Source: Faecalibacterium sp. I3-3-33 | GTDB taxonomy: Bacteria > Bacillota > Clostridia > Oscillospirales > Ruminococcaceae | Assembly (NCBI RefSeq): GCF_023347295.1 | Contig: NZ_CP094469.1 | Location: 1,798,001 to 1,862,000, forward strand | Reading direction: 5' to 3' | Length of the DNA stretch: 64,000 nucleotides | Shown here: positions 16,793-25,307 of the stretch, one piece after another | How positions within the stretch are numbered: position 1 is the first letter of the stretch | Layout of the letters: every line of letters starts with the position of its first letter | Made by a program: the position numbers and the translations under genes | The notes under the pieces: model-generated | What the model saw: the letters and a program-made list of their open reading frames with translations, nothing else | Database searches by the model: none | Told to the model about the DNA's origin: nothing

Positions 16793-17875
16793 GTGACAGA
16801 CAAAAAGCTGATCTCATCTTTACAGGGGCTGCGGGCAGTCGCATTTCTGTGCATCGTCCTCTCCCATTGCGGGGTGTCGTGGCTGAGCCCGTGGGCGATC
16901 ACGGTGTTCGTGGCGCTGTCCGGGTTCCTGATGCCCTGCAACTATTACGACCGTCCTCCCACAGCACCGGGGGTGCGGTCTGCCATGGCCTTTTCCCTGC
17001 AAAAAATACGCAAGCTGTACCCGCTGCACCTTATTATGATGGCTACCGCGCTGTTATTTGTGCTGAAGGGCCTTCTGGTGCAACCCTCTGTCCGTGGAGC
17101 GCTATCCTGTGCGGCGCAGCTTGCGGTAAGCATTTTCCTGCTGCAAACATGGATCCCGTCCAGCCGTTTCTGGTTCTGCCTGAACGGGGTGGCGTGGTAT
17201 CTTTCGGTACAGGCTTTTCTGTATGCCATCTTTCCCCCGCTACTCACCGTGCTGAAAAAAGCGGATGCCTGCAGGCTGCGCTGCATAGCCGCGGCGGTTT
17301 TCTGCGCGCAGTGCCTTGCGTCCTTTGTTTTCTGGAAGGCCGGTTTCAATGAAACGACAGTCTTTTACCTGACCTATCTGTGCCCGCTTTTCCGGGCGGG
17401 AGATTTTACCATCAGCTGCTGTATGGGCTGTCTTTACCACAGCCGCAAACAGGTAAGCACCCTGCCGCGCGGTGTTTTCTCCCTGCTGGAACTTGCCGCT
17501 GTGCTGCTTGCGGGCGGCTGCCTGTTTATCGCCGCCGGACAGGTGGGGGTTCTGGGTGCAGCGTCCTTCCGATACAATGTGCTGTTTATCCCCTCTGCGG
17601 TGCTGCTGGTCTGGCTGCTTGCCGTGGGCAAGGGGTTCATTTCCCGGCTGCTTTCCGCAAAGCCGTTTTTGTGGCTGGCGGGGCTGTCTCCTTACGGTTT
17701 TCTGATCCATCAGGTGCTGATCCGGTATATGGAGTGGTTCGCGGACAAGTTTAACCTTACGGTACATCCCGTGGTCTGGACTCTGACCGTACTTTTGCTC
17801 ACGCTCTGCCTGAGCAGCTTTTACAAGGCGCTGGAATGCCGGGTGCGGCAGCGCCACGCCAAAGCTGCCACCTAA
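16793..17875 (+). CDS. Acyltransferase family 3 membrane protein
   Basis: A 360-residue polytopic membrane protein of the acyltransferase-3 (OafA/NolL-type) family. The opening LQGLRAVAFLCIVLSHCG carries the family's Arg and the conserved His in the first membrane segment; roughly ten hydrophobic segments follow. Members O-acylate cell-surface sugars, peptidoglycan or antibiotics; the substrate here is unknown. GTG 16,793 is preferred because GGAGG lies 5 nt before it; ATG 16,781 would place that box inside the gene. It stands alone between divergent or convergent minus-strand genes. Confidence 0.82.
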   Translation: MTDKKLISSLQGLRAVAFLCIVLSHCGVSWLSPWAITVFVALSGFLMPCNYYDRPPTAPGVRSAMAFSLQKIRKLYPLHLIMMATALLFVLKGLLVQPSVRGALSCAAQLAVSIFLLQTWIPSSRFWFCLNGVAWYLSVQAFLYAIFPPLLTVLKKADACRLRCIAAAVFCAQCLASFVFWKAGFNETTVFYLTYLCPLFRAGDFTISCCMGCLYHSRKQVSTLPRGVFSLLELAAVLLAGGCLFIAAGQVGVLGAASFRYNVLFIPSAVLLVWLLAVGKGFISRLLSAKPFLWLAGLSPYGFLIHQVLIRYMEWFADKFNLTVHPVVWTLTVLLLTLCLSSFYKALECRVRQRHAKAAT

Positions 17876-17885
17876 CAAACAAACT

Positions 17886-17926
17886 GCAAGGCCGCTGCGC
17901 ATTGTTCTGTGCAGCGGCCTTGTTTG
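17886..17926. terminator. Bidirectional terminator, acyltransferase / lipid kinase
   Basis: CAAGGCCGCTGCGCA-TTGTTC-TGTGCAGCGGCCTTG, a 15-bp stem between two convergent genes. Confidence 0.85.
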
Positions 17927-17944
17927 GATCTGATGGTTTATTAC

Positions 17945-18928
17945 TCACTTCACAGCCGCTTTTTTGGCGGTAAAGCGCTGGTAAGCGGGCTGCGGCAGCA
18001 GCACGCGGCCCGCCAGCGGCTGCACCTGCACCGACACCTGCTTGCAGGGGGCGCACTCGCCGTCCACAGTGGCAATGATGGGCCCACGGCCATCTGCTGC
18101 CCGCAGACTGACCGATTTTGCGCGGCGGTAGATAAAGTAGGGCTTTGCGGCCTCGGTCAGCTGACCGTTTTGAAAGTGCTGGCCGTTTTTGTACAGCATC
18201 AGCAGCTTTGCAATGACCCAGCGGCTGACCTTGCGCACGATGAACACATCCAGCCAGCCGTCATCCGGCTGTGCCTCTGGCCCGGCCATAAAGCCGCCGC
18301 CGTAGGCGCGGCCGTTGCACACTGCGCACATCAGGCAATCCACGGTCAGCACCTCGCTGTCAATGACATACTCCACCCTGCGGCCGATATGCCCGCACAG
18401 CTGCTGGGCGATGGACAGCGCATAGGCCGCCTCGCCGCCGCACAGCGGGATGCGCCGGAACTTGGGGATGCCGTAGGCCACCTGTGCATCCAGACCGGCG
18501 GCGCAGATGGTGGCAGAAAGCCCCAGGCTGGTGCGCATCAGGTCGATGGGCACTGCCCCGCCGGCCAGCTGGGCGTCCAGATCCAGAAACTCTTCCTTTG
18601 TACCGTAGGTGCGCAAAAAGTCGTTACCGCTGCCATAAGGCAGACAGCCCACGGCGGTCATATCGAAGCCGTGGGCACCGGTGAGCGCCTCGTTGAAGGT
18701 GCCGTCACCACCGGCGGTAAAAATGTGCAGCTCCACCCCCGCCTTCTGGGCGGCAGCGGCGGCAGCGCGGGACATCTCCCGGGCGTGGCCTGCATGGGTG
18801 GTGACGCGGATGGTGTAATCCTCCGGGGCAAGCCCGGCACCGGCAGCAGCCGCCGCGATCCGCTGCGGCAGGGTGCAGGTACAGTCGGCCTTTCCGGCTG
18901 CGGGGTTGAGAAGAAACAGCGTGTGCAT
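17945..18928 (-). CDS. Diacylglycerol kinase-like lipid kinase (DagK/YegS family)
   Basis: A 327-residue soluble lipid kinase. The nucleotide-binding loop GGDGTFNE is at 73-80, preceded by the NPAAGK segment at 8-13; the C-terminal beta-sandwich is complete. Family members phosphorylate diacylglycerol (DgkB) to recycle lipid from lipoteichoic acid synthesis, or related lipids. Which lipid is used cannot be read here. ATG 18,928 follows GGGAGG. It is apparently a single-gene unit with a terminator at 17,886-17,926. Confidence 0.85.
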   Translation of the reverse strand: MHTLFLLNPAAGKADCTCTLPQRIAAAAAGAGLAPEDYTIRVTTHAGHAREMSRAAAAAAQKAGVELHIFTAGGDGTFNEALTGAHGFDMTAVGCLPYGSGNDFLRTYGTKEEFLDLDAQLAGGAVPIDLMRTSLGLSATICAAGLDAQVAYGIPKFRRIPLCGGEAAYALSIAQQLCGHIGRRVEYVIDSEVLTVDCLMCAVCNGRAYGGGFMAGPEAQPDDGWLDVFIVRKVSRWVIAKLLMLYKNGQHFQNGQLTEAAKPYFIYRRAKSVSLRAADGRGPIIATVDGECAPCKQVSVQVQPLAGRVLLPQPAYQRFTAKKAAVK

Positions 18929-19013
18929 CGGGATCCTCCCTGTTGTAACTCTATTTCCTCTATAATAGTCGAAAACCGCGCCGGTTGCAAGCGAAAACGC
19001 TATTTTGCTATTT

Positions 19014-21311
19014 TTACAGGGTTATGGTCTCATCCTCCCGCAAAACGATGCTGCCATCGGCGGCGCAGTCTGCTGTCCAGTGCTGCCCTACACAGGCCGT
19101 TCCGGCGGCAATGCGGTTTGCAAGCGCCTGCTCCACCGCCCTGTCCACCTGACGACGCAGTTCCCGCGCACCGTAGGCCGATTGCGCCCGAGCAGCCAGT
19201 GCTGCACCCACCTGCGGGGTGTGGCGCAGGCGGTAGCCGCTGCGGGCGGCGCGCTGCTCCAGCTGGCAGAGCATTTTTTCTGCAATGGCGCAAAGGTTTT
19301 CCTCTGCCAATGGACGGAACACGATCACTTCGTCCAGCCGCCCCAGCAGCTCCGGCCGGAACCACTTTTTGGCTTCCTCCACGGCCTGTGCGGACTGCTT
19401 TTCAAACACCGCCTCTGCCCCGGCGGCAAAGCCCAGCGGCGCGTTCTGCCCCGCCAAAAACCGTGCGCCCAAGTTGGAGGTGAGCAGCACGATGGTGTTG
19501 CGGAAATCCGCCTTTCGTCCCATGGCATCGGTCAGCTGACCGTCCTCCAAAATTTGCAACAGGATATTCTGGATATCCGGGTGCGCCTTTTCGATCTCAT
19601 CAAACAGTACCACACTGTACGGGCGGCGGCGCACGGCCTCGGTCAGCTGCCCGCCCTCGTCGTGGCCAAGGTAGCCCGGCGGCGCACCCAGCAGCCGGGC
19701 GGCGGTGTGCTGCTCCTGATACTCCGACATATCAAATTTGAGCAGTGCTTTCTCGCTGCCGAACCAGCTGACCGCAAGCGCCCGGGCAAGTGCGGTCTTG
19801 CCCACACCGGTAGGGCCTAAAAACAACATGGCACCGATGGGACGCCCCGGCTCGCCCAGACCGGTGCGGCTGCGCCGGATAGCTCCCGCCACGGCCGCCA
19901 CTGCCCGCTGCTGGCCGACGATTTCCGCGTTCAGGCGGCTTTCCAGCTTGTCCAGCCGCTCCCGCTCCTGCTCGCCCACCCGCTGGGCAGGCACACCGCT
20001 GGCCGCTGCCACCACCCGGGCAATATCCTCCGGGGCAAGCACCGGCTGGGTGCGCTGCTCTTTTTCGGCAAGGATGCGCGCCGCCGCACAGGCCTCGTCC
20101 ACAAGGTCGATGGCCTTATCCGGCAGGCAGCGCCCGGGCAGATACCGCACCGACAGCTCCACCGCCGCCTGCAAGGTCTGCGGCGGCAGGCGCACGTTGT
20201 GGTAGCGCTCGTAGCGGGGCGCAAGGCCGTTGAGGATCTCCACCGCCTGTGCGGGGGTAGGCTCCTCCACCTGCACCCGGCCAAAGCGGCGTTCCAGCGC
20301 GGCATCCTTCTGGATATGGGTGCGGAACTCCTGATTGGTGGTGGCGCCGATGAGTTGCAGCTCGCCCCGGGCAAGCACCGGTTTCAGGATGCTGGCGGCG
20401 TCGATAGCGCCCTCGGCGGCACCGGCACCCACGATGGTGTGGAATTCATCGATAAACAGGATGGCGGTGCCGTCCCGCACCAGCTCTTCCAGCAGGTTTT
20501 TCAGCCGCTCCTCAAAATCGCCCCGGTACTTGGTGCCCGCCACCAAGCTTGCCATATCCAGCGCCAGCAGCCGCCGCCCTTGCAGCGCTCTGGGCACCTG
20601 CCCGGCGGCAATGCGCAGCGCCAGCCCCTCAGCCAGCGCCGTTTTGCCCACGCCCGGCTCGCCGATCAGACAGGGGTCGTTTTTCTGGCGGCGGCACAGG
20701 ATCTCCACCATGCGGTCCAGTTCCGCTTCCCGGCAGAACACCGGGTCCAGCTCCCCTTCTGCGGCGCGGCGGGTCAGATCGCGGCAGTATTTATCGCTGG
20801 CGCGGCTGCCCCGGGGAATGCTTGCCGACACCCGGGGCTGGGCGGGCAGCACGAACTGTCCGCTCAGTTGGCGGCACTCCCGCACCGCCTCGGTGAGCGA
20901 AAGCCCCATCTCTGCCAGCAGCAGCCCGGCGGCACAGCCGTCATCTTCCAGCATGGCGCAGAGCAGGTGCTCCGGCTCTGCCCGGCTGACGTGGGCGTTC
21001 TGCGCCCCAATGAGCGCGTAGTCCATGGTGCGGCGCAAATCCGGTGCCATAGCCTGCCGCTCCAGCCGCTGTGCCGGGGCGCTGCGGCGCTGCGCCAGCT
21101 GGCGGCGCACCTCCGGCTCGGTGATGTTTTTCCGGGTGAGGAACTGCGCCGCAGCGCCCTGCTGCCGCAGCATTGCCAGCAAAAGGTGGCTGGTATCCGC
21201 CTGCTCACAGCCCAAATCTCCCGCCAGCTGCACCGCCTGCTGCAACAGCCGCGCCGCCGGGCGCGAAAAGCCCCGGTAACCGCCCATGCCCAGATTTTCC
21301 CAAATGCCCAT
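19014..21311 (-). CDS. Clp family AAA+ ATPase (ClpC/ClpA-like, no middle domain)
   Basis: A 765-residue double-AAA+ unfoldase. An N-terminal Clp repeat domain (about 1-140) includes DTSHLLLAMLRQQG. AAA1 carries GEPGVGKT and ILFIDEFHTIVGAG; AAA2 carries GPTGVGKT, VVLFDEIEKAHPD and LLTSNLGA. The coiled-coil middle domain that ClpC and ClpB carry inside AAA1 is missing: the D1 small domain (EACAAARIL) runs almost directly into SGVPAQRV. It probably feeds ClpP or acts alone. ATG 21,311 follows AAGGAG at 7 nt; the longer frame to 21,614 is rejected. No mcsA, mcsB or ctsR is adjacent, unlike classical clpC operons. Confidence 0.87.
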   Translation of the reverse strand: MGIWENLGMGGYRGFSRPAARLLQQAVQLAGDLGCEQADTSHLLLAMLRQQGAAAQFLTRKNITEPEVRRQLAQRRSAPAQRLERQAMAPDLRRTMDYALIGAQNAHVSRAEPEHLLCAMLEDDGCAAGLLLAEMGLSLTEAVRECRQLSGQFVLPAQPRVSASIPRGSRASDKYCRDLTRRAAEGELDPVFCREAELDRMVEILCRRQKNDPCLIGEPGVGKTALAEGLALRIAAGQVPRALQGRRLLALDMASLVAGTKYRGDFEERLKNLLEELVRDGTAILFIDEFHTIVGAGAAEGAIDAASILKPVLARGELQLIGATTNQEFRTHIQKDAALERRFGRVQVEEPTPAQAVEILNGLAPRYERYHNVRLPPQTLQAAVELSVRYLPGRCLPDKAIDLVDEACAAARILAEKEQRTQPVLAPEDIARVVAAASGVPAQRVGEQERERLDKLESRLNAEIVGQQRAVAAVAGAIRRSRTGLGEPGRPIGAMLFLGPTGVGKTALARALAVSWFGSEKALLKFDMSEYQEQHTAARLLGAPPGYLGHDEGGQLTEAVRRRPYSVVLFDEIEKAHPDIQNILLQILEDGQLTDAMGRKADFRNTIVLLTSNLGARFLAGQNAPLGFAAGAEAVFEKQSAQAVEEAKKWFRPELLGRLDEVIVFRPLAEENLCAIAEKMLCQLEQRAARSGYRLRHTPQVGAALAARAQSAYGARELRRQVDRAVEQALANRIAAGTACVGQHWTADCAADGSIVLREDETITL

Positions 21312-21408
21312 GTGTCTGCTCCTTGCTGCATATAAAATCGTCTGCACTGGAAGTATAGCCCCAAAGGCGCAGAAAAAATCAGTCGTTTGTGTCGGGCGGC
21401 AGAAAAGT

Positions 21409-21471
21409 AAAAACCGATCCGCAGCGGTTGCCGGGGCGCGGGTGCGTCCGGCTGCTGCGGATCGGTTTTTT
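21409..21471. terminator. Bidirectional terminator before the TPM-domain gene end
   Basis: AAAACCGATCCGCAGC and its complement GCTGCGGATCGGTTTT flank a 30-nt GC-rich loop, downstream of the YdjH-like gene on the minus strand. Confidence 0.8.
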
Positions 21472-21498
21472 GAGATTTTATCTTGCGAGGGAACGTTT

Positions 21499-22344
21499 TC
21501 AGAACGAACCGCCACCGCCGCCGTGGGTAGTGCCGCTGGAGGAGGTGTGGGTGGAGCTGCCGCCGGAATCGTTGGAGCTGGACTCCTTCGGCCGCTCGGT
21601 GCGGTGCACATCACGGTACAGATACAGGTCCCGCTGGTTGGTCAGCTTCATGCTGCCCTGCCGCACATAGCTGGTTGCATCCTGCTGCGGTGCCACGCTC
21701 TTGAGCTGGCTCTTCATCACGCCGGTCACGATGAGTGCCGTCACCAGACCAATGACCAGTGCCAGACCCAGATACATAATAGAGAGGGGCTCATGCGGCA
21801 TATTGTCTACATCGTAGGGGTGGCCTTCGCGGGCGGCTGTAACGTATGTGTCCGTCCACTGGATAAAGGTGCGGAAGGCGGCGGCATAATCGCCGTCTGC
21901 CATGTCAGGGGTCATCTGCTCGCCAAGGTACTGGATACCGGCATCCGTAAAGGCGGTAATGCCGTAGCCGCAGGTGGAGATATGCCATTTGCGGTCGCCG
22001 ATGCTTACCAGCAGCAGCACGCCGTCCCGGTTTTCACCGTAGCCGAACTGGCAGTAATCGTACAGGTCATCGGCGTATTCTTCTATGCTGGTGTAACCCT
22101 CGCCTTCCAGCGAGTCGATGGTGGCAACGACCACATCAAAGCTCTGGCGGACACTCAGCTCCTCCAGCGAAGCTTCCAGCTCGTTGTCCTCGTCCTCGGT
22201 CAGAACTTCCGCGCTGTCGTTCATACGGTAATACAGGTCGGCAAAGCCGTCTGCGGCAAAGGCCGGTACAGCCAGCACCAGCAAAAGCACCAGTGCGGCC
22301 AGCGCAGCACAGAGGGAGCGCAGTCGGGTAGCAGTGTTTTTCAT
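21499..22344 (-). CDS. TPM-domain membrane protein (YdjH/YgcG-like)
   Basis: A 281-residue exported protein. Residues 1-30 are a signal peptide or anchor, the TPM (Thylakoid/Psb32 phosphatase-like) domain follows at about 35-165 with DVVVATIDSLEG and DGVLLLVSIGDRKW, then a membrane segment near 190-210 and a Gly/Ser tail ending GGGGGSF. It is the last gene of a three-gene operon that matches Bacillus subtilis ydjI, ydjG and ydjH, which work with PspA at the membrane. ATG 22,344 follows GGAGGG; the frame from 22,440 overlaps the previous gene and is not used. Confidence 0.85.
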   Translation of the reverse strand: MKNTATRLRSLCAALAALVLLLVLAVPAFAADGFADLYYRMNDSAEVLTEDEDNELEASLEELSVRQSFDVVVATIDSLEGEGYTSIEEYADDLYDYCQFGYGENRDGVLLLVSIGDRKWHISTCGYGITAFTDAGIQYLGEQMTPDMADGDYAAAFRTFIQWTDTYVTAAREGHPYDVDNMPHEPLSIMYLGLALVIGLVTALIVTGVMKSQLKSVAPQQDATSYVRQGSMKLTNQRDLYLYRDVHRTERPKESSSNDSGGSSTHTSSSGTTHGGGGGSF

Positions 22345-22358
22345 CTTCCGTCCCTCCT

Positions 22359-23450
22359 TTACAGAATCCCGGCCAGCCACAGCAGCCACATCACCGCATA
22401 GGATGCGGCACCAACGGCTGCGGTAAGGCCCAGCGTCCACTTGCGGGCGGCAGCCTTATCCACCGGCAGATTGCCCACAAACTTGCCCGTCTGGCCATTC
22501 ATGGCAAAAATGTAGTTGTTGCCGCGCCAGCTGGTGCTCAGCACCCACACCGGGAACAGGGCATATTTTGCCTTGCTGCCGTGCAGCTGGATGCTGCTGT
22601 TCTCCATCTTGACGGAATCGTAGCCGGTAACGGTCTGGGTAAAGGCGTCCTCTGTGGACCGACGGATACGCTTGTTGGCGCGCTCGATGCTCTTTTGGGC
22701 GTCCACATCGTACTTATCGGCCACATAGCCTGCCAGATACGCGGTCTGGAAGGGCACGGCATCGCTCATGGTAAACGGCTCGATGGATTCCATCAGGTCG
22801 TCCTCCATCTTGGAGGAGCCGTCCACCGGAACTGCGTCAAAGCCCAGCACGCCGTCCCGGCGCACGGAGTAGTAGCTGGTCTCGGTGTAATCGTAGTCGT
22901 CATCCGACCAGCAGCGGGTGCGGGTGGCGGTAAAGCGCAGCTGAGCATCGGCGTCGCTGTCGTACAGCCAGAAAGGCACATACACGCCCTTGATCTCGTC
23001 GATATGGTTCTGGCTGCGGAACACCCTGGGCAGCAGGGTCTTGCCCTTGAGGTGCTCCTGCAATTTTGCCTTGGCAGCCTTTTTGTCCAGCTTGAAGGGG
23101 ATGATGAGGTCGGGGCGCAGGTCTCCGGCAAACTGTCCGGTCAGAACGATGGGGTTGCCGCAGAAGGGGCAGGCGGAGGCAGCCATAGTGTCGTCGCCCA
23201 CGATCTCGCCGCCGCAGCTCTTACAGACGTAAGTATGCAGACCGGCGGTCTCGCCCTCTGCCCAGCCGCCGCCGGGGGTGGCCCAGTTCATCTCGCTGGG
23301 CTTTTGGTCTTTCAGGTCCTCATCGTAGCCTTTCAGTGCGTCCACCTCAAACTCGGTGTCGCAGTAGGGACATTTCATCTTCTGGGTGGTGCTGTCGAAC
23401 TGGATGGCACCATCGCAGCAGGGGCATTTGTATTCCAGCATTCCTGCCAT
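22359..23450 (-). CDS. TFIIB-type zinc-ribbon membrane protein (YdjG-like)
   Basis: A 363-residue protein with two zinc ribbons at the N-terminus (CPCC and CPYC at about 9-12 and 32-35; CKSC and CPFC at about 76-95), a central domain around PVWVL and FMLY-type strands, and a single membrane helix at the C-terminus (about 340-360). It resembles YdjG, the partner of PspA and YdjH/YdjI. Spacing to the TPM gene is 14 nt. No enzymatic motif is visible; it is probably a scaffold of a membrane-stress complex. Confidence 0.82.
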   Translation of the reverse strand: MAGMLEYKCPCCDGAIQFDSTTQKMKCPYCDTEFEVDALKGYDEDLKDQKPSEMNWATPGGGWAEGETAGLHTYVCKSCGGEIVGDDTMAASACPFCGNPIVLTGQFAGDLRPDLIIPFKLDKKAAKAKLQEHLKGKTLLPRVFRSQNHIDEIKGVYVPFWLYDSDADAQLRFTATRTRCWSDDDYDYTETSYYSVRRDGVLGFDAVPVDGSSKMEDDLMESIEPFTMSDAVPFQTAYLAGYVADKYDVDAQKSIERANKRIRRSTEDAFTQTVTGYDSVKMENSSIQLHGSKAKYALFPVWVLSTSWRGNNYIFAMNGQTGKFVGNLPVDKAAARKWTLGLTAAVGAASYAVMWLLWLAGIL

Positions 23451-23544
23451 AGTGTTTCCTCCTATGATCTGCGGAGCAGGGGCTTCGGCTTCTTCCCTGC
23501 CCCGCAGTGTGTTCAGTTATTGTGCAGCGGGCTGTGCGCCGGGT

Positions 23545-24954
23545 TCAGCTGCGGTCGTTGTCGTCAAAGGGGTCGCCGCACTCCGGGCAGAACTTGGGCG
23601 GGTGTGCGGGGTCGGCCGGTTCCCAGCCGCACTTGTCGCACTTATACTTGGGCGTACCGGCGGGCTTGGGTTTGCCGCACTCGGAGCAGAACTTGCCCTT
23701 GTTCACCGCGCCGCAGCTGCAGGTCCAGCCCTCTGCTGCCGCCGGGCGGGGCTTGCCGCACTCCGGGCAGAATTTACCGGTAACGGTAGCACCGCAGCTG
23801 CAAGTCCAGCTGTCGGCAGCGGGCTTCGGCTCCGGCTTTTTGCTGCCGCATTCCGGGCAGAACTTACCGGTGACGGTAGCGCCGCAGCTGCACTTCCAGC
23901 TGTCGGCGGCAGAAGTCTGCTGCTGAGGTGCTGCGGGCTGCTGACCCATGGCAAACAGGTTCTGGGCATTCATGCCGCCCATGCCGCCTGCACCGGCAGC
24001 CATACCCATGCCCATAAAGCCGGTCATAGCACCGGCGGTGTTCCCGGCGGCGGTCTTCATGGCATCGATCTGGCCGCCCACCAGACGGGCTGCGGCGGTG
24101 GTGGGGTCGGTGGTCATGGCGTTTTCTTCCCACTCGGTGATTTTCTTCTGCTGTTCCTCCGGGATGGACAGGGAGTTGATATTGAAGGAGAATACCTCAA
24201 TGCCGCGCTTCTTGCGCCAGACATTGGACAGCTGCTCGTTCAGGGCGTCCGAGATCTCCAGCGTGTGGGCGGGGATCTCGTAATACTGCACCTTGTTGGC
24301 GGAAAGGGTAGCCAGAGCAGGCTGCAAAGCGTTCATCAACTCGCTCTTCAGGCGGGGAGCCAACTCCGAGGCATCGTACTGGTTGGAGACGTTGCTGCAC
24401 ACGTTGGTGTAGAACAGCAGCGGGTCGCAGATGCGGTAAGTAAAGCTGCCGTTGCAGCGGATATTCACCGAGAGCTTATAGCCCCGCTCCTCGCTTACCA
24501 CCACCCGGAACGGGATGGGCGTCGCGGTGCCGTACAGGATCTCGCCCAGCTCCTTGGTGTTGATGTAGTACACCCGCTGATCCTTGCCGGTGTTGCCGCC
24601 GTAGGTAAAGCGCTTGGCTACGGTCTGGAAGGTAGCGGCCAGACTATCACCGAAGTTGCCGGTGAACACGCTGGGCTCGGTGGAGGAGTCGAAGGTGAAC
24701 TCGCCCGGCTCGGCGCACACCTCCACCACCTTGCCCTGCTCCACAATGAGCATACACTGACCATCTGCCACAGCAATGCCGCTGCCGTTGGTAATGATGT
24801 TATCCTCGCCGTGGTTGAAGCTGCGGCGGGAGGTGCGCTTCTGACCCTTGACCATCAGCACATCTTTGTCCAGAGAATCGCAATAGAAAAATTCCTTCCA
24901 CTGGTCTGCAAGAGTTCCGCCCAGTGCGCCCATACCTGCTTTGATCAGACCCAT
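23545..24954 (-). CDS. SPFH-domain protein with four C-terminal zinc ribbons (YdjI-like)
   Basis: A 469-residue protein. Residues about 1-300 form the SPFH (virion-core-like, YdjI-type) domain with DQWKEFFYCDSLDKDVLMVK. A Gly/Met/Ala linker with a repeated GMGMAAGAGGMGGM patch follows, then four zinc ribbons in a row: three close copies of W(K/T)CSCGA...KFC.ECG and a fourth CDKCGW...CPECG. The three copies look like recent tandem duplication. In Bacillus the homologue works with PspA at membrane damage sites. First gene of the operon, with AGGAGG before ATG 24,954. No pspA gene is present here. Confidence 0.85.
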   Translation of the reverse strand: MGLIKAGMGALGGTLADQWKEFFYCDSLDKDVLMVKGQKRTSRRSFNHGEDNIITNGSGIAVADGQCMLIVEQGKVVEVCAEPGEFTFDSSTEPSVFTGNFGDSLAATFQTVAKRFTYGGNTGKDQRVYYINTKELGEILYGTATPIPFRVVVSEERGYKLSVNIRCNGSFTYRICDPLLFYTNVCSNVSNQYDASELAPRLKSELMNALQPALATLSANKVQYYEIPAHTLEISDALNEQLSNVWRKKRGIEVFSFNINSLSIPEEQQKKITEWEENAMTTDPTTAAARLVGGQIDAMKTAAGNTAGAMTGFMGMGMAAGAGGMGGMNAQNLFAMGQQPAAPQQQTSAADSWKCSCGATVTGKFCPECGSKKPEPKPAADSWTCSCGATVTGKFCPECGKPRPAAAEGWTCSCGAVNKGKFCSECGKPKPAGTPKYKCDKCGWEPADPAHPPKFCPECGDPFDDNDRS

Positions 24955-25307
24955 AGTAATTTCCTCCTGTATGTTTCATTGATTTTTGTAAACGCCGACA
25001 GTTTTGCCTGTGTTCTGCTTTCTTCTTTTTATAGCGTTCTACGCTACGATGGTGATGCAGGGTTCGCTTTGCTTTCAGATGCTATAATCATACTGCAACG
25101 CGGCGCTGAACGCAACCCATTCCGACCGTTTTCGGTGTCGCGCGTCAAAGAAAAGCCCGCCTTCTCCCCTGCTGCGCGTGCCTGCGCACCCAAGGGGCAC
25201 TCTTTTGAAGCAGCAGTTGCTGCAAATACAAAAAGCTCCCCCAAAAAGGGGGAGCGGGAATCATGCAGGGATGGCAGAGAGGCGGGTTTACCCCGCTCCA
25301 AAAGCAC
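24955..25307. other. Intergenic region between trkH and the SPFH operon
   Basis: 353 bp with no supported gene. It holds the ribosome site and leader of the SPFH gene at the left and the trkH terminator at 25,228-25,255. A TATAAA box on the minus strand near 25,030 could be the operon's -10, but no matching -35 is clear. Confidence 0.6.
25228..25255 (-). terminator. Terminator of trkA-trkH
   Basis: GCTCCCCC-TTTTT-GGGGGAGC followed by TTTTTGT on the minus strand. Confidence 0.9.
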
